This document shows positions 43,201 to 50,823 of a stretch of DNA of 64,000 nt, one piece after another (within the stretch, counting starts at the first letter, position 1; each line of letters begins with the position of its first letter). Source of the stretch: Trichostrongylus colubriformis (lineage: Eukaryota > Nematoda > Chromadorea > Rhabditida > Trichostrongylidae); the NCBI GenBank assembly GCA_963978905.1, contig OZ022259.1, forward strand, positions 16,900,068 to 16,964,067, given 5' to 3'. A program made the translations under genes and the position numbers. Under the pieces are notes generated by a model that worked only from the letters and a program-made list of their open reading frames with translations, searched no databases and was not told the DNA's origin.

Positions 43201-45600
43201 AAATTTCAATATGTGGTGCCTGAACCTATTGCCAACATTTCCTTCTACTTGAGTGCAGCTTGACACTTTTCACGGTTTTTCACAAGAGTTTACTACAAAA
43301 CCACCGGAAAAATGTAAAAGGTTTGGTAGAAAAAAAACGGCTTCCTTTACAAAAACAAAACGAGCAAGCCTCAGAGAGCATCAATATTTTGTAGAAAGAT
43401 CACGACTTTTGATGACAGCGGCACAGCGGGATGGCATAGCGATGGCACTCCAAAAACAAAAAATTTCATATAACCACGTAACCTACACCGTTGAGCACCA
43501 AAATAGTATATTAAGTATGCAGTATCTTCAAGTACAACATACTAAAATTTCTATTAGATTGGTGCCTGCTGGCGCCCGTTATGCAGTGAGCCGTACAGTA
43601 GTGTGCGTCAGCCAACTGATATACAGGGGGTGCCAAAAAAAAAAGTAATTTTGCCCACGGCTCACATCTGCCAATTTTACAAAACGTAGGGAAACGAAAG
43701 AGATAAAGGTATTGGGGCAAAACATTCCCGAAATGTTCCTCTAAAAGCAGGAACAAGCTGTGGCTCCTCACGTTCATGTTCATAAAAATATGGAGGTTTC
43801 ATTCGGCGCAGTCGGGCTTCGGAGTACCTACATTTAAAAATTCGCTAAAAACAGTGGAGCCAAGCTCCGTGGTAGGTCTTTTGTGGGAAGCTTCCTGAGG
43901 GTTGGCCCTTCGGTTCTTGGAAGTCACAGAGCCCCTGCTGCTTGGACAAGGCTGCTATGATCCAAAGTATCATTTTCATGCCTCAAATCCGCCTCCGGAG
44001 GGGTTTCAGTGGTAGGGGAACGTTTTGGCTCTTGGAAACGAAGGGCGCTGGGAACCCGGGAAAAACGCAGTGTTAAAGAACACCATCCGGTATGAATCCC
44101 CTTAAATACCCAGATTGAACGGACGTCAGCAAGGTTGTGAAAGAGGGCGAAGAAATTTCGGATTTTGCCCAGTTGAGGTGATACATCTTGTTCAGTCTTT
44201 CCTTGCTCCCGTTTCTGCTCGTGCAGGAGGCTGCCACGGAGCATAGCGATAGAGTTAGGTCTGCTCTTGATTCTGGGGATGAGAATACCTCAATAGAATT
44301 TACTGTAGTTTGGCTAAATGGGGTCGAAAGTGGAGGAGACAGAATTACTTTTTTTTTGGCACCCCCTGTATTTATAAAAGGATTACTTACACATTCACTA
44401 ATTAAGTTAGCTATACTATAACCTACAGGGGGCGCCAGAAAAGAAGAAATTTTCTCGCCTCCACTTTCAACCCCACTTTAGTCGAACTTCAGCAGACACA
44501 CCTCTACTATCACTAAACTCCGTAAAAGCCTTCTGCACGAGCAGGAACGGGGGCTCGTTCCGAGTGAATAAGACGTGTCACCTCAACTGGGCAAAATCCG
44601 AAACTTCGTCGCCCTCCTTCACAACCTTGCTAAGGTCCGTTCAGTGTGGGTACCTATGAGGATTCATATTGGGTGGTGTTCTTGGACATTCCGTTTTTTC
44701 GGGTTCCCAGCGCCCTTCTTCCCAAGAACTAGAATCGCCTTTATCACTGAAACCCCTCCGGAGGTAGGTTTGAGCATGAAAAATGATACTTCGGAACATA
44801 GCGACGTTGTCCGAGAAGCAAGAGCTCTGTGACTTCCATGAACCGGAGGGCCAATCCATGGGGAGCGTCCCACAAAAGACCTACCACGGAACCTAGCCCC
44901 ACTGCTCTGCGGACCCTGATACCGTGAGTGCTTTGAAGCTCGACTGCGCCGACCGAAGGCTCCGTCTTTTGATGAAGGTGAAAGTAGTGAGTCTCAGCTT
45001 GCTCATATTTTTAAAAAAAGCCTTTCGGGAATATTGCCCCAATACTTTTATCTCTTTCGTTTCCCTATATTTTGTATAGTTGGCGGATGTGAGCCGTGAG
45101 CACAATTACTTTTTTGGCATCACCTTTTATAGCGATAACAATGAGAAAGCGTGAACGAGTATAAGGTAGGTGCACAATATGCTTTTGTCGAGTGGCCCTT
45201 AACTGCAATATCACCACGCCGGCGTCTACGCCGGCACCGCAAAGTATGGAGGCGGCCAGATAAACTTTCTTTTTAGGAGCAGCGCTCTGATGAACAAGCC
45301 ATGGTCTGCAATCTCGAGAGATCGGGCTCAACCAACCTTTGAATAACCACATACATATATCTTCAACCAAATTTGTCATACCTCCATATGTGCTCGCAGG
45401 CTGTAGAGAGAAAAATAAACTCTCGAGCAGAATGAGCACTGGATTTTGTCCCTTTCGGGGAACCTCGATTGCTTAATCCTGATCTTTTCCTGTTCCACAT
45501 CCTCTTCACTCCAGGAATGAACAGCGCGAAGATGGTGATAGTAAACGCTCAGTAGGTAAGGACCATTAAGGCAAACAATGCATTTCGCGTAGGTCTTCAT
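25279..45600 (-). CDS. Multi-exon C2H2 + SWIM zinc-finger protein (nuclear, MULE/CaRF-like middle)
   Basis: Exons that join in phase 0: 45600-45382, 38670-38482, 38410-38213, 37590-37251 (holds a frame change, perhaps a small intron), 34352-34236, one near 34.0-33.9 kb, 33853-33576, 33516-33328, 32378-32092, 28110-28015, 27892-27755, 27700-27563, 26632-26498 and 25695-25279 (stop). Exon 1 encodes two C2H2 fingers. The second is completed across the splice junction: CSFC...RAHME in exon 1 and KSH opening exon 2, restoring H-x4-H. Exon 2 has a third finger (CPGCHQVF...H..ETH). Exons 3-4 resemble the CaRF/MULE-associated C2CH module (FLCSHARGKGD, CPAFIK, then CLGHLGH). The 34.3 kb exon has a SWIM-type CDC...CVHCHA. 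The last exon has a Cys-rich module (LCLMC...KCFVC). Probably DNA binding, about 900 or more residues. I do not recognise the ortholog; downstream exons could belong to a second gene. Confidence 0.6.
26911..27171. mobile_element. Foldback (MITE-like) element in zinc-finger-gene intron
   Basis: About 38 bases at 26911-26948 (TACCCTTATGTCAGGATTTT, then CGCAC) recur inverted at 27127-27167 with few differences, separated by about 180 bases. The outer words GGCAATGGG/CTGGGCAATG extend the inverted repeat. There is no coding capacity, and it lies between the exons at 27563 and 26632. Confidence 0.5.
27202..27253. repeat. Compact 23-bp-arm hairpin
   Basis: Arms 27202-27224 and 27231-27253 are inverse complements with one mismatch (core CTGCAGCTACACTG); the loop is six bases (TCACTG). 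It is intronic to the zinc-finger gene and next to the foldback element. The loop is very short for a canonical microRNA precursor, so it is more likely part of a foldback repeat. Confidence 0.6.
28225..28587. other. Open frames on both strands, unassigned
   Basis: The plus strand has a 120-codon frame and the minus strand a long frame with a good donor (TTCCAG then GTAAGG) near 28.49 kb. No family motif is visible on either strand. The minus-strand frame could be an exon of the zinc-finger gene lying between the exons at 32.1 and 28.1 kb, since strand and splice signal fit, but I could not join it in phase. Confidence 0.25.
28832..28845 (+). promoter_or_regulatory. TATA-box-like promoter sequence inside inserted DNA
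   Basis: GGCTCTATAAAAGGG lies in an unusually GC-rich block (28780-29060, including GGCCCCGCCCCC) at the left end of the DNA inserted in copy 1 of the TA-flanked element. A GC-rich stretch followed by TATAAAA and a pyrimidine-rich region is promoter-like, perhaps the remnant promoter of an element. There is no downstream ORF to support a gene. Confidence 0.3.
29920..30735. repeat. Tandem array, about six units of about 145 bp
   Basis: The word pair CTTATCAA(C/G) ... TTATCA recurs near 30.07, 30.22, 30.37, 30.51 and 30.66 kb, with an older unit near 29.93 kb. Central units (30.2-30.5 kb) are most alike and the outer ones more diverged, as expected for a minisatellite growing by unequal exchange. 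There are no durable open frames. Confidence 0.8.
30788..30826 (+). repeat. (CA)n microsatellite
   Basis: About 18 CA units, interrupted by two CAGACA variants. It sits in the head region of the minus-strand Helitron-like element. Confidence 0.9.
32740..32790 (+). repeat. (GTCC)n simple repeat
   Basis: A run of GTCC units interrupted by GCGTCC and GTTC. Short GTC-type microsatellites also occur in the heads of the Helitron-like copies at 10.63, 35.66 and 42.34 kb, so this may mark another degraded copy; I see no clear ends around it. Confidence 0.75.
34487..35647 (-). mobile_element. Nested DNA transposon with about 200-bp subrepeated inverted termini
   Basis: The outermost bases TACCATTTCCACTTTGAACT and the inverse copy ending at about 35646 match perfectly; similarity continues inward for about 170-200 bp. 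The termini are built from repeated 33-37 bp words (GACGTTTTTCAAACCACC, ATTTTCAAATCAAA). It is flanked by TATA-type bases and has landed in the ATATATA head of the Helitron-like element, consistent with TA targeting. The interior encodes only a transposase N-terminal domain. Confidence 0.65.
34799..35215 (-). pseudogene. Helix-turn-helix fragment of a Tc1/IS630-type transposase
   Basis: The open frame reads through two helix-turn-helix-like parts: AKEILVKLVQVGGRSIHE...GVNESTARNIISAYRKEG, then LTALQRIEEIVEQNP...IQQRLKGVNIELAVSSIF. This is the layout of the paired DNA-binding domain in Tc1/mariner/IS630 transposases. No downstream DDE/D catalytic core is present before the stop, so the product could bind transposon ends but not cut. 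A further minus-strand frame (35139-35399) upstream may be a frameshifted continuation. Confidence 0.55.
37724..37741 (+). repeat. Poly-C tract
   Basis: A run of about 16 C residues, preceded by CCCTTCC. It lies in the intron between the zinc-finger-gene exons at 38213 and 37590. Confidence 0.9.
37835..38180. other. GC-rich intronic stretch with repeated TGGCATGGGTG words
   Basis: The plus strand repeats GTGTGGCATGGGTGGA-like words four times near 37.98-38.05 kb; both strands are open in several frames. I treat it as intron because the flanking exons (ending ...CPAFIK at 38213 and starting VVENLEG at 37590) join in phase and match the domain pattern without it. Confidence 0.5.
38868..40132 (-). 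mobile_element. Intact mariner transposon (cecropia/bandit-like)
   Basis: The element spans 38870-40130 (1261 bp) between TA duplications at 38868-38869 and 40131-40132. Terminal inverted repeats are perfect for 20 bp (TTAGGTTGTTGCAAAATTAA). It encodes one uninterrupted transposase on the minus strand. It sits in the 6.7-kb first intron of the zinc-finger gene, about 200 bp upstream of exon 2. Perfect ends and an open frame suggest recent, possibly still mobilisable, insertion. Hookworm mariners of this type (bandit, Ancylostoma caninum) have about this size. Confidence 0.95.
38947..39966 (-). CDS. Mariner transposase
   Basis: A 339-residue protein from the ATG at 39966 (MNRRDYRVIM, the usual mariner start; the frame extends 29 codons further upstream). 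The N-terminal half has two helix-turn-helix motifs (AAEAARNLSSVFG...ERTVELWFEKF and LAEDLGVHYSTVARHL) joined by the GRGRRSS hook. The catalytic core is complete: ITVDEKW, LQDNARPH and SPTDYHFF with 34 residues between the second and third aspartates (D,D34D). WVPHDLT and YSPGLSPTD are mariner signatures. It cuts and pastes the element at TA. Length is normal with no stops or frameshifts. Confidence 0.95.
   Translation of the reverse strand: MNRRDYRVIMPYEFKLEHSAAEAARNLSSVFGTNCPCERTVELWFEKFASGDFDLEEKSGRGRRSSLNDQDSRRAVEANPETNTRTLAEDLGVHYSTVARHLLTIGKVKKMSKWVPHDLTDEQRLARFDTCSNLLVRYKNEAFVNRIITVDEKWVLYDNRKRGLVWVDKDAPPKTFPKPDLHPKKVMITVWWCCKGVIHYSFLQPGQPVTAESYCCDLEQMYRKLQKLWPAVVNRGGPILLQDNARPHTSQITRQKLTHLGIEVLPHPAYSPGLSPTDYHFFRALNSHLRQKQFTNLDDVECAFLDFADSRDGSFYSEGLDLLPVRWQKCVDSDGFYFD
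40770..42321 (+). repeat. Degenerate Helitron-family copies (270-bp-unit relatives)
   Basis: Diverged units carrying CCGCCCACAGTGGGCGGAG, AGGACATGGGACAGGAAGTAAG and AGCCATGAGTTTCTGAAA recur at about 0.4-0.6 kb spacing. The stretch ends with the hairpin-like GCGCGCAGTAGTGTGCAC and CCAGCTGG near 42321. The 5' head is missing or unrecognisable. A further head (CCTGTCTG...CACGAAATTAGGTATTA) begins at about 42.33 kb. Confidence 0.5.
42325..43617 (+). mobile_element. Helitron-like element, degraded copy
   Basis: The head has TATATAGC, a GTCTGTTCGTCC microsatellite and GCCACGAAATTAGGTATTA at 42.33-42.40 kb. One to two diverged body units follow to about 42.93 kb. The candidate 3' end is at 43576-43617: hairpin-like CGTACAGTAGTGTGCG, then CAGCCAACTGA followed by T. 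The middle (43.13-43.55 kb) is unlike the other copies and starts with AGTAGCGCTCAAAAGTCTT, reminiscent of Tc1-type termini, so another insertion is likely. Confidence 0.4.
43622..44370 (-). mobile_element. TA-flanked inverted-repeat element, copy 2
   Basis: Ends TACAGGGGGTGCCAAAAAA and its inverse (GGCACCCCCTGTA), flanked by TA. The interior is the inverse of copy 3 (for example CCTCCGGAGGGGTTTCAGTG here, ACTGAAACCCCTCCGGAGG there). About 750 bp with no intact transposase. Its left end abuts the CTGA end of the preceding Helitron-like copy. Confidence 0.65.
44424..45130 (+). mobile_element. TA-flanked inverted-repeat element, copy 3
   Basis: It starts TACAGGGGGCGCCAGAAAAG and ends at about 45130 with an inverse but more worn terminus (ACTTTTTTGGCATCACCTTT). 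It is about 700 bp and unbroken, so it is the reference for showing that copy 1 was split. Short open frames on both strands look like shadows. Confidence 0.6.
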
Positions 45601-45604
45601 ATTG

Positions 45605-45609
45605 TCCTA
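45605..45609 (-). promoter_or_regulatory. Candidate trans-splice acceptor of the zinc-finger gene
   Basis: On the minus strand, AAGTTTAG is followed by GACAATATGAAG, placing an acceptor AG six bases before the ATG at 45600. A very short 5' leader behind TTTAG is typical for nematode spliced-leader addition. It could instead be an ordinary acceptor of an upstream exon. Confidence 0.4.
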
Positions 45610-45617
45610 AACTTCAC

Positions 45618-46050
45618 TTAAAGGAATCGTCCACGGAAAATGAGTTTTTGTGTTACCCATATGTTTATGTTGTATTTGCCTAATGTTGGCCTCATGCAAA
45701 ATTTCACGCGAAAAAATGTGGATCTGGCTGAGATACAGCACCACAAAGTGCGGTCCCAGTGGGCGGGGCCTCCGTGTAAAAGCCTCGTCCCGTCTTCCGC
45801 CGCCGTTGGGAACGGAGAGTAGGACTGTTTACGTAACCTTCTGTTCCTACAATGCGTCTCCGACTACGGCGGACGCGGTACGAGGCTTTTACACGGAGGC
45901 CCCGCCCACTGGGACCGCACTTTGTGGTGCTGTATCTCAGCCAGATTCACATTTTTTCTCGTGAAATTTTGCATGAGACCTACATTAGGCAAATACAGCA
46001 TAAATACATGGGTAACACAAAAACTCATTTTCCGTGGACGATTCCTTTAA
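45618..46050. mobile_element. TTAA-flanked palindromic MITE (piggyBac-type target)
   Basis: The 433-bp element is almost a perfect palindrome: arms of about 190 bp start AGGAATCGTCCACGGAAAA at the left and end with its inverse at the right; the centre is about 60-80 bp. TTAA flanks both ends (45618-45621, 46047-46050). It has no coding capacity. It ends 18 bases before the zinc-finger gene's start codon (45600), immediately beyond that gene's TTTAG acceptor. Confidence 0.75.
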
Positions 46051-46289
46051 GTTAAAAAAGGATGTAAGCTATAAAAGCGATCAAAAAGAAGCATTTTAAA
46101 AACACCTTTGTGATTGAGTGCAAGATAAGATGAGAGTGGTCAACGTATGATGAATGAATGAAGTGATCGAGTGCGAATAACATAGCACACATGAAACCAT
46201 CACTAGCCTTTGGCCACACCATGCGGTGAACAGATTAGTAGCTTATTTTTAGAGTAGGTCCTTAGATAACTGCTCAGACTGCACCTTTG

Positions 46290-47924
46290 TTGCGGCTGCA
46301 CGGTGCACCCTCACGGTGATGCGCCTGCTTGACACGCCCACTTAACAACTAAGCCACGCCCACCCAATCAAATCACTTCTAGCCTTGGACGAATAAATTT
46401 CCAACGTGGCGCTCACGTGGAGAAGAAAACTTTAACTAAGAGAAGATAATTTGATGAAACAGCTATTCCGATGATAATGCAGATTCCACATTGAAAATTT
46501 ATTCGTCTAACAAGGGAGGCCCATCAGGGCAAGGAGAGCGTTTTCAAAACGGTTTTTTGCATTTTATAGGGTCACATACATGAAGCAAAAAACCGGTTCC
46601 AAAATCGGCTAAATGGTTTTGGGGGGCCCAGAAAATGGTTGGTGGTTCGATCCCCACTGAGGACAAATTTTTGCATTTTTCTAGTTTTATCCTTTTATGC
46701 TCATGCATGACCACACGTGCAAAATGTGTGCAAAATCAATTTTTGTTATGTCGGGGAACCGCTACCTTCAGTATTTTTGCGTATTAGGCGAATGATTTGT
46801 TTGGACCTGCCAACGCTCATAACAGGAAAACTAGGCGTTTTCCCGCAAAGCACGTGTGATATTCATGCTCAGGGGGTCGAACTACCCTAAGTATCAAGTT
46901 TTCAGCCTAATCGAGATTTTGATCGGAAATTTGGGCGAACACTAGTGCTACTACTACCATAGTAAAGAACGCTCAACGAAAAGAAGTCGGTAGCCCATAT
47001 AAGGAAATATTTGCTATCTTTCGCCGTCGCATGGTGTTGCTAGGTGCAGTTCACTTGGAATGCGTTGATTCTGCACATGCTCCATTGCATTTAATCGAGG
47101 CTGTAAGTTGTTCGTCTGTACAAGTAGAGCAGTGACTGTGTGCCCATGTCCACCCCCTGTCTCAAGTTTGGGTCAAAATCTCAATTTGGATAATATCCCG
47201 TATCAAGGGCTAATTGGGTCTCCTGAGCAAGAATTTCACACTAGTTTCGCACGAAAATGTCTGGCAAGCGTGCTAGAGGCGCCGAAGTATCCAAACATGT
47301 TGACCACTGAAAGCTTGTAAATGAGGTCACTTTCGTGCACCAGCGACGAAAATTGTAGTCATTTTGCATGTGCGCAAATAGTATAGCACTGGACAAAGAA
47401 AGTCCAGAAAATGCAAAAGAGCGGACGTTGAGAGGAGTTGAACCGCAAACGCCGGCTCCACCGTGTCAATGCCAGTCCGTCCCACTGTCCATTCGGCCAT
47501 CCAGCCACTGCGAAAACTCAGTCCTGTGCAACCCCTATGAGACTTCTTTGCTTCGTTTAGTAATTACATGAGCGATTCTACATTTTTGAACGAGCTCGCA
47601 GTGGTTTTGGCGTAGGTTTGAAGACAGTCTCCCGATATTCATATACTGAACGCCGCAGCTGGAAAGCATTGCAGCAAACTGGTCAAAACTGTTTCTTTCT
47701 ACGCAATTTTTGGCACCCATTTCCTGGGCCCCCCAAAACCATTTAGCCGAATTTGAGACCGGTTTTTTGCTTCATGTATGTGATCCTATAAAATGCAAAA
47801 AACCGTTTTGAAAAAGCTCACCTTGACACCCTTGTAAGGCCAGGTGTTTTTTGGATGGGTGGGCGTGGCTTAGTTGTGTTGAGGCAGGCACAACACCGTG
47901 AGAGTGCATCGTTCAGCCGCGACA
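46290..47924. mobile_element. Non-autonomous DNA element with long inverted termini
   Basis: The outer arms (46290-46370: GGCTGCACGGTGCACCCTC, then AACTAAGCCACGCCCACCC) recur inverted at 47855-47924. A second inverted pair, AAACGGTTTTTTGCATTTTA at about 46.55 kb and its inverse at about 47.79 kb, continues through GGCTAAATGGTTTTGGGGGG. About 1.6 kb, coding nothing I recognise. It may be one element with two-part termini or one element nested in another. Confidence 0.5.
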
Positions 47925-48249
47925 ATGATGCAGCCTGTGCAGTTAGCCAAGTATCTAGCTGTCTCAAGAAAGTATGGTACTAACTTGATTATCGCGTGGT
48001 GTGCCCTTAAAGGCACCGACAGAGTAAGGGGAAGTGAGAACTGTGAATACATCTTCTCTGAAACCGAATATTCCACTTCAGGGGAGTGATGTGTAGCGAA
48101 ACTCGCACTGAGAAAAAAAGCGTGTCTTAATGCCTTATAACGTCCCCGAGGCACAGCATGTAATTCTACAGTTCATCAGCCGCGCGAGTAGCCGGCGAGG
48201 GCGGGTTAACGTTCGCGGTCGACTGATTTAACCTCTCCTAGTTCTACTC

Positions 48250-50626
48250 TAGCCTAGTGACGCAGACGGGCGTGAAAGTGAGGTTTTCAGATCCTTATTT
48301 CTCGCTTTTTTGCCTTTTATTTCGTTCATCTACTGTTACACTGCTGAGCACCGCTACCTCATATCCCACAATCTGCCAAATTCACGCCTCCCGGTATTTT
48401 GAGTGTGACCAAAAATAAAGGAGACGGGGTTTCAAGTTATTATTTGAAAATCAAACACACCCTTGCGCCGTGAATATACTTGACCTGAAAGATTCGCTGA
48501 GGATGGACCAAAACTCCAAAATTTTGTTGTCTCCTTGTTTTGATTTGAGAAATAGCCAAAACCGAAGTTTCAAAATAAAATCGCTTTGAAAGAATCTACT
48601 GATCGTTTGTGCACATGAAATATGACGATACGTACTAGTTGATCACGGCTCATCACCCGTTCTAAAAACCATAAACTGGTCATATTACGCTGAAGTGCTC
48701 GTTTTCTTTTACGACAGCCCTTTGATGGTCTGGTACTATACCTCTCTTTCATCGCCATTGCCTGAGTTATCTGCAGTGAACTTGCATTCCCCAACTGAAT
48801 TATCATCGAACCGTCCACAGCATCACATTGTGCGGCACTGGGATCGATAGCGAGATTGAAATGTTAAAGGGAGCAGGGCTTGGTCCTGCAACGTTAGATT
48901 GGTAGATGGTCATGACAAAAACGAGTCACTCCTTTAAAACTCGTAGTTCTTTTTTCGTGTTGTAGATTTAGGCGGCAGCCTAATAGCTAAAATCGCGGAT
49001 GCGCGCATGAGCTCACTTTCTCGATCGACACCTATATTTAACTTTACGCCGATGCGCCGAAAATCTCATTCAGTTGGATATGAACGCAGACATAAGCTAC
49101 AGTAGTTGTGCGCACAACGTAACGAAGTTGAAGCGACCCACTGCTAATCGGCTTGCGCGCGCATGCGTCGCGGGCTGCGGTTTTGCAATTATGTAATCGT
49201 GCGGGTCGTCCAAGTCGTCCGACTCGGACGAGGACGATCCGCACGAGTCGCAAGGTATGTTCTCAACCTAAAGGTAGGCCCCCTGATATGAGGATCACTG
49301 TGGCACGGGAAGGGGATACGCGGCTTGCCGTAACAATTCTTAGCAAATCTGGGAGAGACACCGACGGCTAGAGAACACGTACCAGGGGGGTCGCTGACAA
49401 CGCTGTCGAGCTCGTTCCCTGAAAAGGGTTAGGCAAATCTGGGAGAGCCACAAAGGGCTAGAGGACACACCCCATCTGAAAGATCGATGTTGCTGGCAAG
49501 ATGCGTCTCCCTCGTGCAACATTCACCAGGTATCAGTTGTTAAATGGCACAAAGGATGTGGTCAGTACAAATACAGATACAGTCGCAAAACGCGGATGCT
49601 GCGAAGATTCGTGAGCAGTGGAGAAAGGTCCAGATGTGGCTGTGATATTAAAAGACGAACTGAATATAAAACAAAGCAAGAAGGTGAATAAACTGAAAAC
49701 ATAAACGAGAAAAGGCTGCTCCATTGTGCGAAGCGTGTTGCTATGTGGGCCACACAAGCGCACCAATCGCAGAATTGGTCGCATTATTGCGTGCAGCACT
49801 GCAGACGTTCTCCTATATCATACGACAAGACAATCAAGTTCACTTAAAATGGATTTGAGTAAAAATATAATTCTTTTTCCTCCACCTTTGATTCCTCCTC
49901 CTTTGAATGGTTCAATTTGTATCATTCTGTATTGTATTTCCTACGGTTTATGTACTTTGAAGAAATGGGGCTTGCTTTCGCCGCTGTTCTTCTGTGTCTT
50001 TGCGGTTCTTTTGCAAAATGTACTGTATACACTACACTATGGAAGGAATTGCCGCTTGTTCCATGAACTTCTTTAGTTTCTGTGGATTTAAGGCCTTTCA
50101 TCTTGTTGCATTAAAGTTTATTACTATTACGTTGATTTATAGGCAGTCAAATTTACCGTTTGTAGCCTACTTGGATAGAGCAAAAGGGTGTACAAAAAAT
50201 GACCCATCTGCTATGCTGATGTCAGACTTAGCGATTTTGCAATTAAGCGATTTTGCGGTGCGATTCTGCGTCGTTGAGATTCTTCAATGCTGCTCTTTCT
50301 GTTCGACTCGCGACACCATCGTACTCAGGTTGATGTAAGACTTCGCGATTTTGGTCGTGCGACTATGCGGTAGCGAAACATCCGCGATCCTAGATTTCGC
50401 GATGCTGCGACTTTTCATGCAAACGCTACATCACAAATCGTGAACTCTGAAAAAGGCTTAGCTCTTTCTAACGTGAATCCATTGTCCCTCCTCACAGTCA
50501 TTCATATTTATGATCCTTCCACCTTCATTGAATTCTTTTGATTGTGCAGGAGATGCGGACTTACGCACATGGCTTGAAAGCACTCCGTGCCCGCATACCA
50601 CCCTCCCTATAAACATGGATGAACCC
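48250..50626. other. Repeat-derived and unassigned sequence
   Basis: It contains a partial relative of the 12.2-kb repeat (ending about 48.26 kb), a direct repeat of about 35 bp (GCAAATCTGGGAGAG...GGCTAGAGGACAC at 49.34 and 49.43 kb), a local palindrome near 49.21 kb (GTCGTCCGACTCGGACGAGGAC-like) and a TCGCGATTTTGC-type patch at 50.22-50.42 kb. I find no exon with family similarity. Confidence 0.4.
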
Positions 50627-50815
50627 TGTTGTGTCCTTGTCGGCAGGTAGAGAGCAGGAAGCTTTATTGGAAGGCATGACACACAATTGAGACGAACCAT
50701 ACCATAGAAGCACTTATATAGAGCAACTGTTGATGTAAACATGTTTGGTAGTACAATCATACATAAACAGTGTTCATTGCTTTATTCACAGTGAGATCAC
50801 TCGGCTGCCCCAACA
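50627..50815 (-). repeat. Gypsy 3' LTR
   Basis: 189 bp, TG/CA ends, preceded on the minus strand by the polypurine tract. It matches 55024-55212 at every base I compared. It contains TATATA-type and AATAAA-like bases (GAATAAAGCAATGAAC on the minus strand) suited to 3' end formation. Confidence 0.95.
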
Positions 50816-50823
50816 CCTCCCCC

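Noticed and set aside
43253..43648. Plus-strand 131-codon frame as a Tc1 transposase
   Set aside because: A Tc1-like terminus lies upstream, but the frame shows no clear helix-turn-helix or DDE motif.
46600..46690. tRNA gene
   Set aside because: A- and B-box-like words are present, but no acceptor or anticodon stems can be formed; treated only as a motif worth checking.
49726..50338. Plus-strand frames with hydrophobic stretches as a membrane protein
   Set aside because: No starts with context, no splice-supported continuation, low-complexity T-rich codons.
50458..50760. Minus-strand open frame across the gypsy 3' LTR and flank
   Set aside because: It starts inside the LTR and runs into flanking DNA; the same LTR words read differently at the 5' side and no family motif is present.
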